DNA of 64,000 nt from Candidatus Tepidiaquacellales bacterium UBA6667 (lineage in GTDB: Bacteria > Bacteroidota > Ignavibacteria > Tepidaquicellales > Tepidaquicellaceae), in NCBI GenBank assembly GCA_002455255.1, contig DKKL01000031.1, positions 109,025 through 173,024 of the forward strand. Reading direction: 5' to 3'. The first letter of the stretch is position 1. Each line of letters begins with the position of its first letter. The position numbers were made by a program, and so were the translations under genes. A model generated the notes under the pieces. It did no database searches and was not told where the DNA came from. It saw only the letters and a list, made by a program, of their open reading frames with translations. Of the stretch, positions 44,585 through 52,601 are shown one piece after another.

Positions 44585-44903
44585 CTTTTTGATTTTTTGA
44601 AACGGGAGTTTTAATTTCAGATTCAGACAGTTTGTCCATTTTCCATGCCTGTAAAGTATTAAAATAAACTTTTTCACCTTTAGGATTTGTCCATTCTCTA
44701 CCTCTGATATTGAAATTAACTTCAACCTCATCTCCAACATTAAATCCATTTAATTCATCGCATTTATCCTGAGTAAATTCAAATTTAATTAGCTGAGGAT
44801 ATTGTGAATTATCTGAGTATTCGAGAACGAATTCTCTTTTTTTGAAAGTATCTTTGATCTGTTGAGTATCAAAAATATTATAAATTTTTCCTTGTAATAT
44901 CAT
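44550..44903 (-). CDS. DUF3127 OB-fold protein with SSB-like acidic tail
   Basis: 117 residues. The DUF3127 domain (1-90) starts ILQGKIYNIFDTQQIKDTF and holds FEFTQDKCDELNGF and FNIRGREWTNPKGE, consistent with an OB fold. A disordered linker leads to a C-terminal SPDDLPF, closely resembling the DDDIPF tip through which SSB proteins recruit repair and replication partners. This tail suggests a nucleic-acid-linked role, but that is inference. The 3' end overlaps the start of the GH26 gene by 35 nt. Transcribed from the gap upstream of the methyltransferase gene. Confidence 0.8.
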   Translation of the reverse strand: MILQGKIYNIFDTQQIKDTFKKREFVLEYSDNSQYPQLIKFEFTQDKCDELNGFNVGDEVEVNFNIRGREWTNPKGEKVYFNTLQAWKMDKLSESEIKTPVSKNQKDEEFSPDDLPF

Positions 44904-44966
44904 TTAATAAATTAGTTTATGTAATATTTTCAAATTTTTTAAATATCACAATTTAAAAAAAAGTAT

Positions 44967-45782
44967 TTATTTTTTTGCTTTTAGAGAAAACAATAAAGGT
45001 AAATCAATTTTTGAATCTGTAAAATGGAAATATCCGTCTTCCAATAGTTTCATATTAGGATATTGCTTCCAAACAGTAAATGGATATTCTTTGTAATCTT
45101 CTATAATAAATTTTCTTTTTAAAAATACATTGAGAATTTCTGATAGAGAATGATTCCACTCATATGTACTGTTGTTATCCATCTTATGTTCGGGAATTGC
45201 ATAATCAACACCATTCTCAAAATAAAACGGCTCATCTTTTTTGAAATATTGAGTTGTAAATTTTAAATTTTGTATTTTATTATCAAAATCAAAACAACCT
45301 GATATTGGATGACTTTCAGCTATATAGAAGAAACCACCGGGTTTTAGAAATTTATAAATCACATCAGCCCATTTATCCAAATCGGGCAACCAATAGATTA
45401 CACCGTAAGATGTAAAAACTATATCAAAAGATTCATCTGCGAGCAAATTATTTGTTAACAAAGAATATACATCAGAACAATAAAATTTAGCATTAATATT
45501 CAATTCACTAGAAAGCTGAACAGCATTTTCAATTGCAGTTTCAGAAAAATCAATTCCCGTAACATCAGCACCGAGCATAGCAAGAGATAAAGAATCCATT
45601 CCAAAATGACACTGAAGATGAAGAATTTTTTTTCCTTTAATATCGCCAAGGTCATTAAGTTCAATTGAGTGTAATTTGTTTATACCTTTTTTAAACTCAT
45701 CAAGTTTGTATAAATCAGATTTTTTATGGATATCGACAGATTCATTCCAATACTTTTTGTTAGTTTCAAAAAATTTTTCCAT
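44967..45782 (-). CDS. class I SAM-dependent methyltransferase
   Basis: 271 residues of a Rossmann-fold methyltransferase. Motif I is KKILHLQCHFGMDSLSLAML (the SAM-binding glycine motif appears as HLQCHFG), followed by ADVTGIDFSETAI and FDIVFTSYGVIYWL, then LKPGGFFYIAESHP. This is the UbiE/methyltransferase-11 type; the substrate is unknown. The gene is transcribed alone from a promoter at 45843-45813 that carries a palindromic operator, matching the operator of the DUF4382 lipoprotein gene at 57.6 kb. This links its control to that gene. Confidence 0.85.
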   Translation of the reverse strand: MEKFFETNKKYWNESVDIHKKSDLYKLDEFKKGINKLHSIELNDLGDIKGKKILHLQCHFGMDSLSLAMLGADVTGIDFSETAIENAVQLSSELNINAKFYCSDVYSLLTNNLLADESFDIVFTSYGVIYWLPDLDKWADVIYKFLKPGGFFYIAESHPISGCFDFDNKIQNLKFTTQYFKKDEPFYFENGVDYAIPEHKMDNNSTYEWNHSLSEILNVFLKRKFIIEDYKEYPFTVWKQYPNMKLLEDGYFHFTDSKIDLPLLFSLKAKK

Positions 45783-45793
45783 ATTGTTTTTTT

Positions 45794-45843
45794 ATTGTAG
45801 TTAAAGCTACGACATTTTTATTTTTTACTTGCTAATTAAACAA
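45794..45843 (-). promoter_or_regulatory. promoter with operator of the methyltransferase gene
   Basis: On the - strand TTGTTT (45843-45838) is followed after 17 nt by TAAAAATG (45820-45813), and the start region is the imperfect palindrome GTCGTAGCTTTAACTACAAT (45813-45794). The palindrome begins at the last base of the -10 box, as at 57604, and matches that site at 16 of 20 positions. Position overlapping the transcription start suggests repression. Confidence 0.6.
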
Positions 45844-45882
45844 AATACTTTTAATTTATGTCAAATTAAATAAACTAAATAT

Positions 45883-46317
45883 ATGGATAAAGAAAAACTT
45901 AACAGAAGAGATTTTCTAAAATCATCAGCAAAAGGGATAATTATAGGCGGGATAGCAGTAACCGGTTTAAACATAGAAAAAGTATTTGCGGGATTTGAAG
46001 AAATAGAATCAACAGGGGCAGATAAAGTATTAAATCTTTCCGAATATCCTGATTTGTCAAATACCGGAGGTTATAAGCAAATTAGCGGTAAACTAATAGT
46101 ATTCAGAACAGGTGGAAGTTCATTTAGGGCTTTAAACCCAACCTGTACACATAAAAAATGTGATACACATTTTAACGGAACAGAGTTTGAATGTGAATGT
46201 CACGGATCTAAATTTGACAAAACCGGAAAAGTATTAAACGGACCGGCGACAAAAAATCTTAGAAGTTATAAAACAAAATTTGACTCTTCAGCAAATACAT
46301 TAACAGTAAAAATGTAA
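45883..46317 (+). CDS. Rieske 2Fe-2S protein with Tat signal
   Basis: 144 residues. A twin-arginine signal (NRRDFLKSSAKG with a following hydrophobic stretch) leads to export in folded form. The Rieske cluster ligands are in PTCTHKKCDTHF (Cys and His, in C-x-H) and FECECHGSKFDKTG (Cys and His), with the disulfide-type Cys residues present. Such proteins transfer electrons in respiratory or oxygenase chains. The next gene, 11 nt downstream, encodes a membrane protein and is probably its partner. No cytochrome b or c1 of a bc complex is nearby, so this is not a full bc1 operon. Confidence 0.9.
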   Translation: MDKEKLNRRDFLKSSAKGIIIGGIAVTGLNIEKVFAGFEEIESTGADKVLNLSEYPDLSNTGGYKQISGKLIVFRTGGSSFRALNPTCTHKKCDTHFNGTEFECECHGSKFDKTGKVLNGPATKNLRSYKTKFDSSANTLTVKM

Positions 46318-46328
46318 AAAATAAAATC

Positions 46329-46781
46329 ATGCCAAACTCAGCTCATTTACATTTATTGACAAATCATTTTCCCGTCGTAGGGATGATAATAGTTTTTTTA
46401 GTTTTAGTTTACGGAATATTCCGAAAGCAAAATGAAATTATCCGTTTAGCATTATTATTAACAGTATTAATTTCATTGATTACAATTGTAGTTTCAAATT
46501 CAGGAGAAGGTGCTTCACAATTAATAGAAGGTGAGGATGGTGTGAATGAAGAAATGATAGACCCGCACGAGGAGATGGCAGAGATAGCGGTAATTGTAAT
46601 GTATATAACAGGAGGTATTTCATTAGCAGGGTTGATAATTTTCAGGGGAGAAAAAAATATACCGCTCTTAATGTCAATTGTTTATCTGATTTTAATGATA
46701 AGTGTAATTAGTCTTATGGGATATACAGCACATTTAGGTGGTCAGATCAAGCATCCTGAAATCATTCATCAGTCAAAATGA
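46329..46781 (+). CDS. four-helix membrane protein, DUF2231-like, likely Rieske partner
   Basis: 150 residues with four membrane helices (about 14-30, 38-55, 88-104 and 112-131). His residues cluster at the membrane faces: HLHLLTNHFPVVG at the N-terminus, DPHEEMAEIA before helix 3 and YTAHLGGQIKHPEIIHQ at the C-terminus. This is the pattern of DUF2231/DoxX-like or b-type haem-binding proteins; haem binding is an inference. It directly follows the Rieske gene and is ended by a terminator at 46812-46842, so the two form a two-gene electron-transfer unit. Confidence 0.75.
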   Translation: MPNSAHLHLLTNHFPVVGMIIVFLVLVYGIFRKQNEIIRLALLLTVLISLITIVVSNSGEGASQLIEGEDGVNEEMIDPHEEMAEIAVIVMYITGGISLAGLIIFRGEKNIPLLMSIVYLILMISVISLMGYTAHLGGQIKHPEIIHQSK

Positions 46782-46811
46782 GTTTAAAGAAAAAATTAAA
46801 ACACCTAAATT

Positions 46812-46842
46812 AAAACCGTTTAGAAAAAACAGAACGGTTTTT
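46812..46842 (+). terminator. intrinsic terminator abutting the DUF3667 start codon
   Basis: AAAACCGTT (46812-46820) pairs with AACGGTTTT (46833-46841), a perfect 9-bp stem with a 12-nt loop and a T-run to 46843. The DUF3667 gene's ATG begins at 46844, directly after the T-run. Confidence 0.8.
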
Positions 46843-46843
46843 T

Positions 46844-47569
46844 ATGATAAAATGTAAAAACTGCGGGTTTGAATTTGATTCGAACTATTGTCCTGAATGT
46901 GGACAATCTTCAAACGAAGGCAGATATAACTTTAAACATTTAGTAAAAGATATACTTGATGTTTTTTTTAAATTTAAGGAAACAGTCTTTCCGACAATTC
47001 ACAAACTAATAAATGCACCTGCTGAAACCACACATGATTTTCTCAATGGAAAAAGAGTACATTTATTTAATCCGCTAAAATATGTTTTTTTTCTCGCTTT
47101 AATAAATTCATTCCTTATATTACAATTTAAATTACTTGATGCTTATCTTAAATCTCATGATATAGTCAGTCAAAGCATAACAAAATTTTACACAAGCAAT
47201 ATTTCTATAATAGATATGCTTTGCATTCCATTAATGTCATTTATATCTTTCATTTTTTTTAAGTTTAAAAAATATAATTATTCAGAACATGTAATATTAA
47301 ATTGCTATCTCAACGGAAACATTTATATTTTTGGGATAATATTATCAATCATTCAATTATTCTTCAGGCAGAATTTTAATTTGATAATATTAACGAATGA
47401 ATATTTTAATTATTTTTCAATATTATATATGGTTATAGTATATATGTATTTTTTTAGTGAAAAAAATCCGGTGGGATTTTTAAGAGCATCAACCGCACTA
47501 TTATTAAATTACATAATATATGGATTTATACTCGGATATTTTTCTGAATATTTTACAGGTAAGAATTAA
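46844..47569 (+). CDS. DUF3667 membrane protein with N-terminal zinc ribbon
   Basis: 241 residues. The start CKNCGFEFDSNYCPECGQ is a zinc ribbon (two CxxC pairs); RYNFKHLVKDILDVFF then introduces a membrane domain with five or so helices (about 85-235). This is the DUF3667 layout. Its function is unknown. The ATG follows at once after a terminator T-run, so there is no room for a normal leader; expression would depend on readthrough or an unusual promoter. It ends 4 nt into the convergent DUF454 gene. Confidence 0.82.
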   Translation: MIKCKNCGFEFDSNYCPECGQSSNEGRYNFKHLVKDILDVFFKFKETVFPTIHKLINAPAETTHDFLNGKRVHLFNPLKYVFFLALINSFLILQFKLLDAYLKSHDIVSQSITKFYTSNISIIDMLCIPLMSFISFIFFKFKKYNYSEHVILNCYLNGNIYIFGIILSIIQLFFRQNFNLIILTNEYFNYFSILYMVIVYMYFFSEKNPVGFLRASTALLLNYIIYGFILGYFSEYFTGKN

Positions 47570-47982
47570 TGCTTTAAGGTTTTAATTGCGATAAGATGCC
47601 ATGTAACCCCGATACCAATTATCAATAAAATAATAACGACATATAAAGGTATTTCGGTAAAGATTAATGAATAAGTAATAGTTATCCAAAGTACAGAAAT
47701 GGAAATAATTTTTACGCTTAAAGGGGTGCCTTTTTTATCTTTATAATTACTAAGGTATTTTCCGAAAAATTTGTTTTTCATCAGCCAATTATAAAACTTT
47801 GGAGATGATTTTGCATAGCAAGTGCCGGCTAAGATTAAAAAAATAGTAGTAGGCATAATGGGAAGCAACGCACCTATAATTCCAAGTCCGACAAATGTAT
47901 GCCCGGCAAGCACAAGCATATTTCTGTTAAATTTATTTTTAACAACTTTATTGTCAGCATTATAATTTTTTTGGTCTTCCAC
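47566..47982 (-). CDS. DUF454 (YbaN-like) inner membrane protein
   Basis: 138 residues with the DUF454 signature GIIGALLPIMPTTIFLILAG and CYAKSSPKFYNWLMKNKFFGKYLSNY, followed by two C-terminal helices (about 95-133). The family includes E. coli YbaN; its role is unclear. The 3' end overlaps the DUF3667 gene by 4 nt in convergent orientation. The upstream 55-bp gap separates it from the YciI-like gene on the same strand. Confidence 0.85.
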   Translation of the reverse strand: MEDQKNYNADNKVVKNKFNRNMLVLAGHTFVGLGIIGALLPIMPTTIFLILAGTCYAKSSPKFYNWLMKNKFFGKYLSNYKDKKGTPLSVKIISISVLWITITYSLIFTEIPLYVVIILLIIGIGVTWHLIAIKTLKH

Positions 47983-48037
47983 AATTATAAAAATATATAC
48001 TTAAAAGTCGTTAAAATGAAATTAAAATTAAATTCAT

Positions 48038-48484
48038 TCACAAATCCGTTTTCTGAATAATCTTATGTAAATCAGGGATTTCCATAAGAGCAGCAGAGCC
48101 ATACCATGGGTGAAGTTCCATCTCGAGGACACCGGCAATTACTGCGGGATCTGAATTAACATATTCTTCTGCTAATTTCATATCAGAAATATTCAAAATA
48201 AAAATACCTCTAAGTTCAGTTTTATCTAAAAACGGACCGGCGAGAACGAGTTTGCCTTCACTTACAAGTTTTTTTATATTATCCATATGACCTTTTTGAA
48301 TTTCAGTTAATTTTTCTTTGTCTTCAATTTTAACTTTACCTGATTTTAGAAATACCATTATATAAGATTTCATTCCAAATTCATCAGCCCCATATTTTTG
48401 AGCAAGAAGAGAGTCATACTGAGAAAAAGCGACTTTAGAAACAAACAAAAAGAAAAATGATAACAGAATAAATATTTTTTTCAT
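48038..48484 (-). CDS. secreted YciI-like protein
   Basis: The frame could start at 48541, but ATG at 48484 places a signal peptide (KKIFILLSFFFLFVSKVAFS) at the N-terminus, so it was chosen (148 residues). The rest is a YciI/dimeric alpha-beta barrel domain: KSYIMVFLKSGKV, IQKGHMDNIKKL, LVLAGPFLDKTELRGIFIL and EEYVNSDPAVIAGVLEMELH. Most YciI proteins are cytoplasmic; an exported version is unusual. The active-site His-Asp pair of the family (GHM and the Asp of SDP) is retained. Divergent from the ATP-grasp operon across a 134-bp promoter region. Confidence 0.78.
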   Translation of the reverse strand: MKKIFILLSFFFLFVSKVAFSQYDSLLAQKYGADEFGMKSYIMVFLKSGKVKIEDKEKLTEIQKGHMDNIKKLVSEGKLVLAGPFLDKTELRGIFILNISDMKLAEEYVNSDPAVIAGVLEMELHPWYGSAALMEIPDLHKIIQKTDL

Positions 48485-48557
48485 ATTAAAGTATTTTAAG
48501 TTTGAAATAAAATTAAGAATAAAGATTTTAATATTCATCATAAATAATTAATTCTCC

Positions 48558-48587
48558 TTGACAAAAAAAATTATAATGTTATATTTG
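48558..48587 (+). promoter_or_regulatory. promoter of the ATP-grasp/KamA operon
   Basis: TTGACA (48558-48563) followed after 16 nt by TATATTTG (48580-48587), a match to the TAnnTTTG box. It lies 31 nt upstream of the first start codon at 48619 and faces the operon 48619-52453. Confidence 0.75.
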
Positions 48588-48618
48588 TTGAAACTAAAAA
48601 TTAACTTTAAAATATTTT

Positions 48619-49704
48619 TTGAAGTTAGCAATAACATACAACGTAAAAAAAGAAACTGAACTTGAGGAATCGCTTGAGAAAGTAAACAAGCGAAACACTG
48701 AAGCGAAAAAATATCTTGACGAAAACATCATAGAAAAATATTCCGAGAGAATAGATGATACCTTTGCCGAATGGGATTCCTTTGATACGATAATAGCAAT
48801 AAAGAATGCGTTTGAAAAAAACGGTTACGAAGTTTCATTAATAGAAGCTGATGAATTTGCATTTGAAAATTTAAGAATGATAAAGCCGGACATAGTATTT
48901 AATGTTGCCGAAGGAAAAGGCGGAGTATCGAGAGAATCCCAAATTCCTGCAATTCTTGAAATGCTTGAAATTCCATATACAGGGAGCGACCCAATCAGTA
49001 TAGGTATATGTCATGATAAATCCAGATGTAAAGAAATCCTGTCATATTATAACATTCCGAATTCAAAATTTTTTATCAGTGAAAATGAAAATTTTAACCA
49101 TAGTTTAGAATATCCTTTGTTTGTAAAGCCACTACACGAAGGTTCATCAAAGGGCATTTATAATTCAAGCGTGGTTCACAACCCTGATGAACTTAAAAAG
49201 GAAATAAAAAGAATTAAAGAATGTTATGATCAACCTTCGCTTGTAGAGGAGTTTCTTGATGGCAAGGAATTTACAGTAGCACTGCTTGGTAACGGAGACG
49301 ATTTAAAAGTATTACCGATTGTTGAAATAAATCTGAATGAAGTTCCAACAGGATTCAATAAAATATATTCATATGAAGTGAAATGGTTTTTTGATACGAG
49401 AGAAAATAAACTTGATATTTTTACTTGCCCTGCAGAGATAGATAAAGGATTATATAATAAAATCGAAGAGACCTGTAAGAATGCTTTTAATGTATTAAGA
49501 TTAAAAGACTGGGCAAGGATGGATGTGAGACTGGACAAAAACGGAACTCCAAATATAATAGAAATAAATCCATTACCCGGAATTTTACCGGACCCTGAAG
49601 ATAACTCATGCTTCCCAAAGGCAGCGAGAGAAGCAGGAATGAATTATGATGAGTGTTTAAATGAAGTTGTAAATTCGGCAAAAAAGAGGTATGCGATAAA
49701 GTGA
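48619..49704 (+). CDS. ATP-grasp ligase, D-alanine-D-alanine ligase-like (1)
   Basis: 361 residues. The ATP-grasp core shows PLFVKPLHEGSSKGI, VEEFLDGKEFTVALLGN and a metal-binding INPLPGILPD near the end, as in D-Ala-D-Ala ligase-type enzymes that join two amino or carboxylic acids through an acyl phosphate. The N-terminal lobe (IVFNVAEGKGGVSRESQIPA, YTGSDPISIGICHDKSRCKE) differs from canonical Ddl. The start is TTG at 48619. It overlaps the second ATP-grasp gene by 4 nt and heads an operon with GNAT and KamA genes, so it probably joins an unusual amino acid such as beta-lysine rather than serving peptidoglycan. Confidence 0.85.
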   Translation: MKLAITYNVKKETELEESLEKVNKRNTEAKKYLDENIIEKYSERIDDTFAEWDSFDTIIAIKNAFEKNGYEVSLIEADEFAFENLRMIKPDIVFNVAEGKGGVSRESQIPAILEMLEIPYTGSDPISIGICHDKSRCKEILSYYNIPNSKFFISENENFNHSLEYPLFVKPLHEGSSKGIYNSSVVHNPDELKKEIKRIKECYDQPSLVEEFLDGKEFTVALLGNGDDLKVLPIVEINLNEVPTGFNKIYSYEVKWFFDTRENKLDIFTCPAEIDKGLYNKIEETCKNAFNVLRLKDWARMDVRLDKNGTPNIIEINPLPGILPDPEDNSCFPKAAREAGMNYDECLNEVVNSAKKRYAIK

Positions 49705-50792
49705 AAATACATATAATATATAATGATCCATTGCAGTATGCCACAGGGAAAATTTATGATGACGGAGTAACAGATATAGATTCTGTAGAAGAAGCTATTG
49801 ATATGAGTGAATATGGAGTTCTTGATGAAATGAAGGCAGTTCAGAGAGCATTAGAGCCATCAGGATTTGAAACAAAGATAGTACCGGTGGCACTTGATGT
49901 ATATAAATTGATTGATGAACTTAAGAATGATCCACCTGATTTGATTTTTAATTTATGTGAATCACTTGACGGAGACCCGACGCAAGAAATGAACATAGCT
50001 GCATTATTTGAAATTCTGAAATTTCCATATACCGGTTCAAGAGCTGTTACATTGGGCTTAGCATTGAATAAACCGAGAGTAAAAGAAATTTTGAATTATT
50101 ATAACATTCCGACTTCTGCACATATTGTATGCAATGATTCGGGGAAATTATTTCTGAACGGATACGGTAAGTTAAAAGATAAATATCCTTTGATTGTGAA
50201 ACCTTCGAGAGAAGATGCGAGCATAGGAATAGATAATAAGTCTGTAGTTTATAACGATGCAGAATTAAAACTTAGAGTTGAGCATATACTTGATGAATAT
50301 AAACAACCGGCATTGATAGAGCAATATATAGAGGGGAGAGAGATAAATGTTAGTGTCGTGGGGAATGTTAAAAATGACGAGAATGATTTAACCGTATTTC
50401 CGATTTCCGAAATTGATTTCTCGGAATTACCTGATGATTATCATAAGATTGTTAGTTATAACAGCAAATGGATGTATAAGACAGTAGAGTTTGCAGGAAC
50501 AAAAGCAGTATGTCCGGCAGAGAACATATCACCAGAACTTGAAAAAATTATTCAGGATACAGCAAAAAGAGTTTACAAAATAATTGGTGCTAATGATTAT
50601 GCGAGAGTTGACTTCAGAGTTAAAGACGGAGTTCCATATGTTCTTGAATTAAATCCTAATCCTGATATTGCATCAGATGTAGATTCTGACACAGGATTTA
50701 CAAGAAGCGGAAAGGCATACGGATGGACATATGAAGAACTGATAAATAACATAATAAAATTTGCTTGTGAAAGATGGGGCGTTAAAATTTAA
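49701..50792 (+). CDS. ATP-grasp ligase, D-alanine-D-alanine ligase-like (2)
   Basis: 363 residues, a paralogue of the preceding gene with the same layout: LIFNLCESLDGDPTQEMNI, YTGSRAVTLGLALNKPRVKE, the ATP-binding PLIVKPSREDASIGID, LIEQYIEGREINVSVVGN and metal ligands in LELNPNPDIA. GTG start at 49701 overlapping the upstream stop by 4 nt (GTGA), so the pair is translated in step. Two linked ligases suggest two successive condensations or a heteromeric enzyme. Substrates are unknown. Confidence 0.85.
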   Translation: MKIHIIYNDPLQYATGKIYDDGVTDIDSVEEAIDMSEYGVLDEMKAVQRALEPSGFETKIVPVALDVYKLIDELKNDPPDLIFNLCESLDGDPTQEMNIAALFEILKFPYTGSRAVTLGLALNKPRVKEILNYYNIPTSAHIVCNDSGKLFLNGYGKLKDKYPLIVKPSREDASIGIDNKSVVYNDAELKLRVEHILDEYKQPALIEQYIEGREINVSVVGNVKNDENDLTVFPISEIDFSELPDDYHKIVSYNSKWMYKTVEFAGTKAVCPAENISPELEKIIQDTAKRVYKIIGANDYARVDFRVKDGVPYVLELNPNPDIASDVDSDTGFTRSGKAYGWTYEELINNIIKFACERWGVKI

Positions 50793-50810
50793 TTTTAAAT
50801 TTTAACAAAG

Positions 50811-51278
50811 ATGATTAGAAATTTAGAAAAACAAGACAGAGAAAAGATTTTAAAAATACTCTGTGACACAGGAAATTTTAATGATGGTGAAATTGAGATT
50901 GCAATGGAACTGATAGATGTATATTTAAATAAACCTGAGCAGAAAGATTATGAAATTTTTGTTGATGAAAATGAAAATCAAATACGAGGTTATATCTGCA
51001 TAGGTCAGAGACCATTAACTGAAGGAACTTTTGATTTATACTGGATTGCGGTGAATCCGGAAATTCAATCAAAAGGAGTTGGTTCAGGATTAGTGAAATA
51101 CATAGAAGAATTTATTAAGAGTTTAACAGGAAGAATAATATTGATTGAAACGAGTGGAAAAGAAAGTTATGAAAAAGAGAGAAAGTTTTATGAAAAGAAC
51201 GGATATGATTTACATTACACAATAAAAGATTTTTATCGTCCCGGTGACGATTTGGTAGTTTACAGCAAGTATCTTTAA
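50811..51278 (+). CDS. GNAT N-acetyltransferase
   Basis: 155 residues of a GNAT fold. The acetyl-CoA binding motif A is IAVNPEIQSKGVGSGLVKYI, after a beta-strand TFDLYWIAV, with EKERKFYEKNGY at motif B. In archaea and some bacteria a GNAT (AblB, about 270 residues) acetylates beta-lysine made by a lysine aminomutase (AblA); here the GNAT sits directly before a lysine 2,3-aminomutase gene. It is much shorter than AblB, so the same reaction is possible but not assured. Confidence 0.83.
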   Translation: MIRNLEKQDREKILKILCDTGNFNDGEIEIAMELIDVYLNKPEQKDYEIFVDENENQIRGYICIGQRPLTEGTFDLYWIAVNPEIQSKGVGSGLVKYIEEFIKSLTGRIILIETSGKESYEKERKFYEKNGYDLHYTIKDFYRPGDDLVVYSKYL

Positions 51279-51301
51279 AACTAAAAAGGAGTAAACCTTT
51301 T

Positions 51302-52453
51302 ATGGAACTTTGGCAGGAAATGATTCGCAACAGCGTGAGTAGTGTAGATCAGCTTGTTGAAAAATTTGGAATAAAACGAGAAGTTGCAGAGCAGCTGGAT
51401 AATTTTTTCCAGGCAAGAATCAATCCTTATTATCTTTCATTAATAAGATATCCGGGAGATCCTATTTGGAAACAATGTGTTCCGGATGAAGCGGAACTTA
51501 TGGATATAGATGCACCGGAAGATCCTTTAAATGAAGATGATATGAGTCCGGTTCCGAACATTACACACAGGTATCCGGACAGGGCTTTATTCCTTGTATA
51601 TTCGCAGTGCGGACTTTATTGCAGATTTTGCACAAGAAAAAGAAAGGTTGGTGATTCAAGTAAAATCTCAATGAAAAATCTTGAATCAGCATTTAAGTAT
51701 CTGGAAGAGCATACAGAGATAACAGATGTAATAATGTCAGGAGGTGATCCGCTGATGCTAACGGATGTAATGCTTGAAAAAATACTTCAGAGATTGAGAC
51801 AAATTAAACATATTCAAGTAATCAGACTTGGGACAAAAATGCCGTGTGTATTGCCACAACGCATAACTGAGAAATTATGTAATATGTTGAAAAAATATCA
51901 TCCGATTTATGTAAATACACATTTCAATCATCCATGGGAGTTGACAGAAGAATCAAAGAAGGCAACGGGAATGTTAGCTGATTCGGGAATACCTGTTGGT
52001 AATCAGTGTGTATTAATGAAAGGTGTAAATGACGACCCTCAAACAATGCGTGATTTAATGAAAGGATTGCTTGCAATGAGAGTTAGACCGTATTACATTT
52101 ATCAGGCAGATCTGACAAAAGGTGCAAATCATTTCAGAACACCAATAAGCAAAGGACTTGAAATAATAGACAGTTTACGGGGACATATATCCGGACTTGC
52201 AGTTCCTCATTTTGTAATTGATGCTCCGGGTGGAGGAGGAAAGATTCCATTACTTCCGGAATATGTATTAGCGAGAGATGATAATAAAATAATATTGAGA
52301 AATTATAAATATAACATATATGAATATCCTGATGTAAAAGATGAGTCGAACAATGATGAATCATCACTATATTACAGGAAGCCAAAACTTCGAAAGACAA
52401 TTTATAAAAAAGCAAAAACACCTAAGCAGGTGAAAATACCGGTTTTACAATAA
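51302..52453 (+). CDS. KamA-family lysine 2,3-aminomutase (radical SAM)
   Basis: 383 residues. The radical-SAM cluster is Cys103-x3-Cys107-x2-Cys110 (CGLYCRFCTRKRKVG). THRYPDRALFLV precedes it as in lysine 2,3-aminomutase. The PLP Lys is in DAPGGGGKIP, and the Asp residues that bind the lysine side chain in KAM are retained (QADLTKGANHFRTP and VIDAPGGGG), whereas glutamate 2,3-aminomutases change them. It therefore should convert L-lysine to beta-lysine. The C-terminal zinc-binding Cys segment of clostridial KAM is missing. AAGGAG lies at 51286-51291, 10 nt before the ATG. A terminator follows (52459-52478). Confidence 0.88.
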   Translation: MELWQEMIRNSVSSVDQLVEKFGIKREVAEQLDNFFQARINPYYLSLIRYPGDPIWKQCVPDEAELMDIDAPEDPLNEDDMSPVPNITHRYPDRALFLVYSQCGLYCRFCTRKRKVGDSSKISMKNLESAFKYLEEHTEITDVIMSGGDPLMLTDVMLEKILQRLRQIKHIQVIRLGTKMPCVLPQRITEKLCNMLKKYHPIYVNTHFNHPWELTEESKKATGMLADSGIPVGNQCVLMKGVNDDPQTMRDLMKGLLAMRVRPYYIYQADLTKGANHFRTPISKGLEIIDSLRGHISGLAVPHFVIDAPGGGGKIPLLPEYVLARDDNKIILRNYKYNIYEYPDVKDESNNDESSLYYRKPKLRKTIYKKAKTPKQVKIPVLQ

Positions 52454-52458
52454 ATAGA

Positions 52459-52478
52459 GGGGGCTTTACAGCCCCTTT
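52459..52478 (+). terminator. intrinsic terminator of the ATP-grasp/KamA operon
   Basis: GGGGCT (52460-52465) pairs with AGCCCC (52470-52475) over a TTAC loop, followed by TTTACTATTTTT. It closes the operon right after the KamA stop. Confidence 0.8.
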
Positions 52479-52601
52479 ACTATTTTTACTCACCAAAAAA
52501 CTGAAATTAAAAAATTCCTGATACTTCCTGAAAATCTGAAACCTTTTTTCCTGATAGCAGTCATAACTATTAACTAAAAAATAAATTCAGGAGATAAAAT
52601 T

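Noticed and set aside
44585..44749. 55-residue N-terminal extension of the GH26 frame
   Set aside because: It lies inside the DUF3127 gene and the signal peptide begins only at the ATG 44584.
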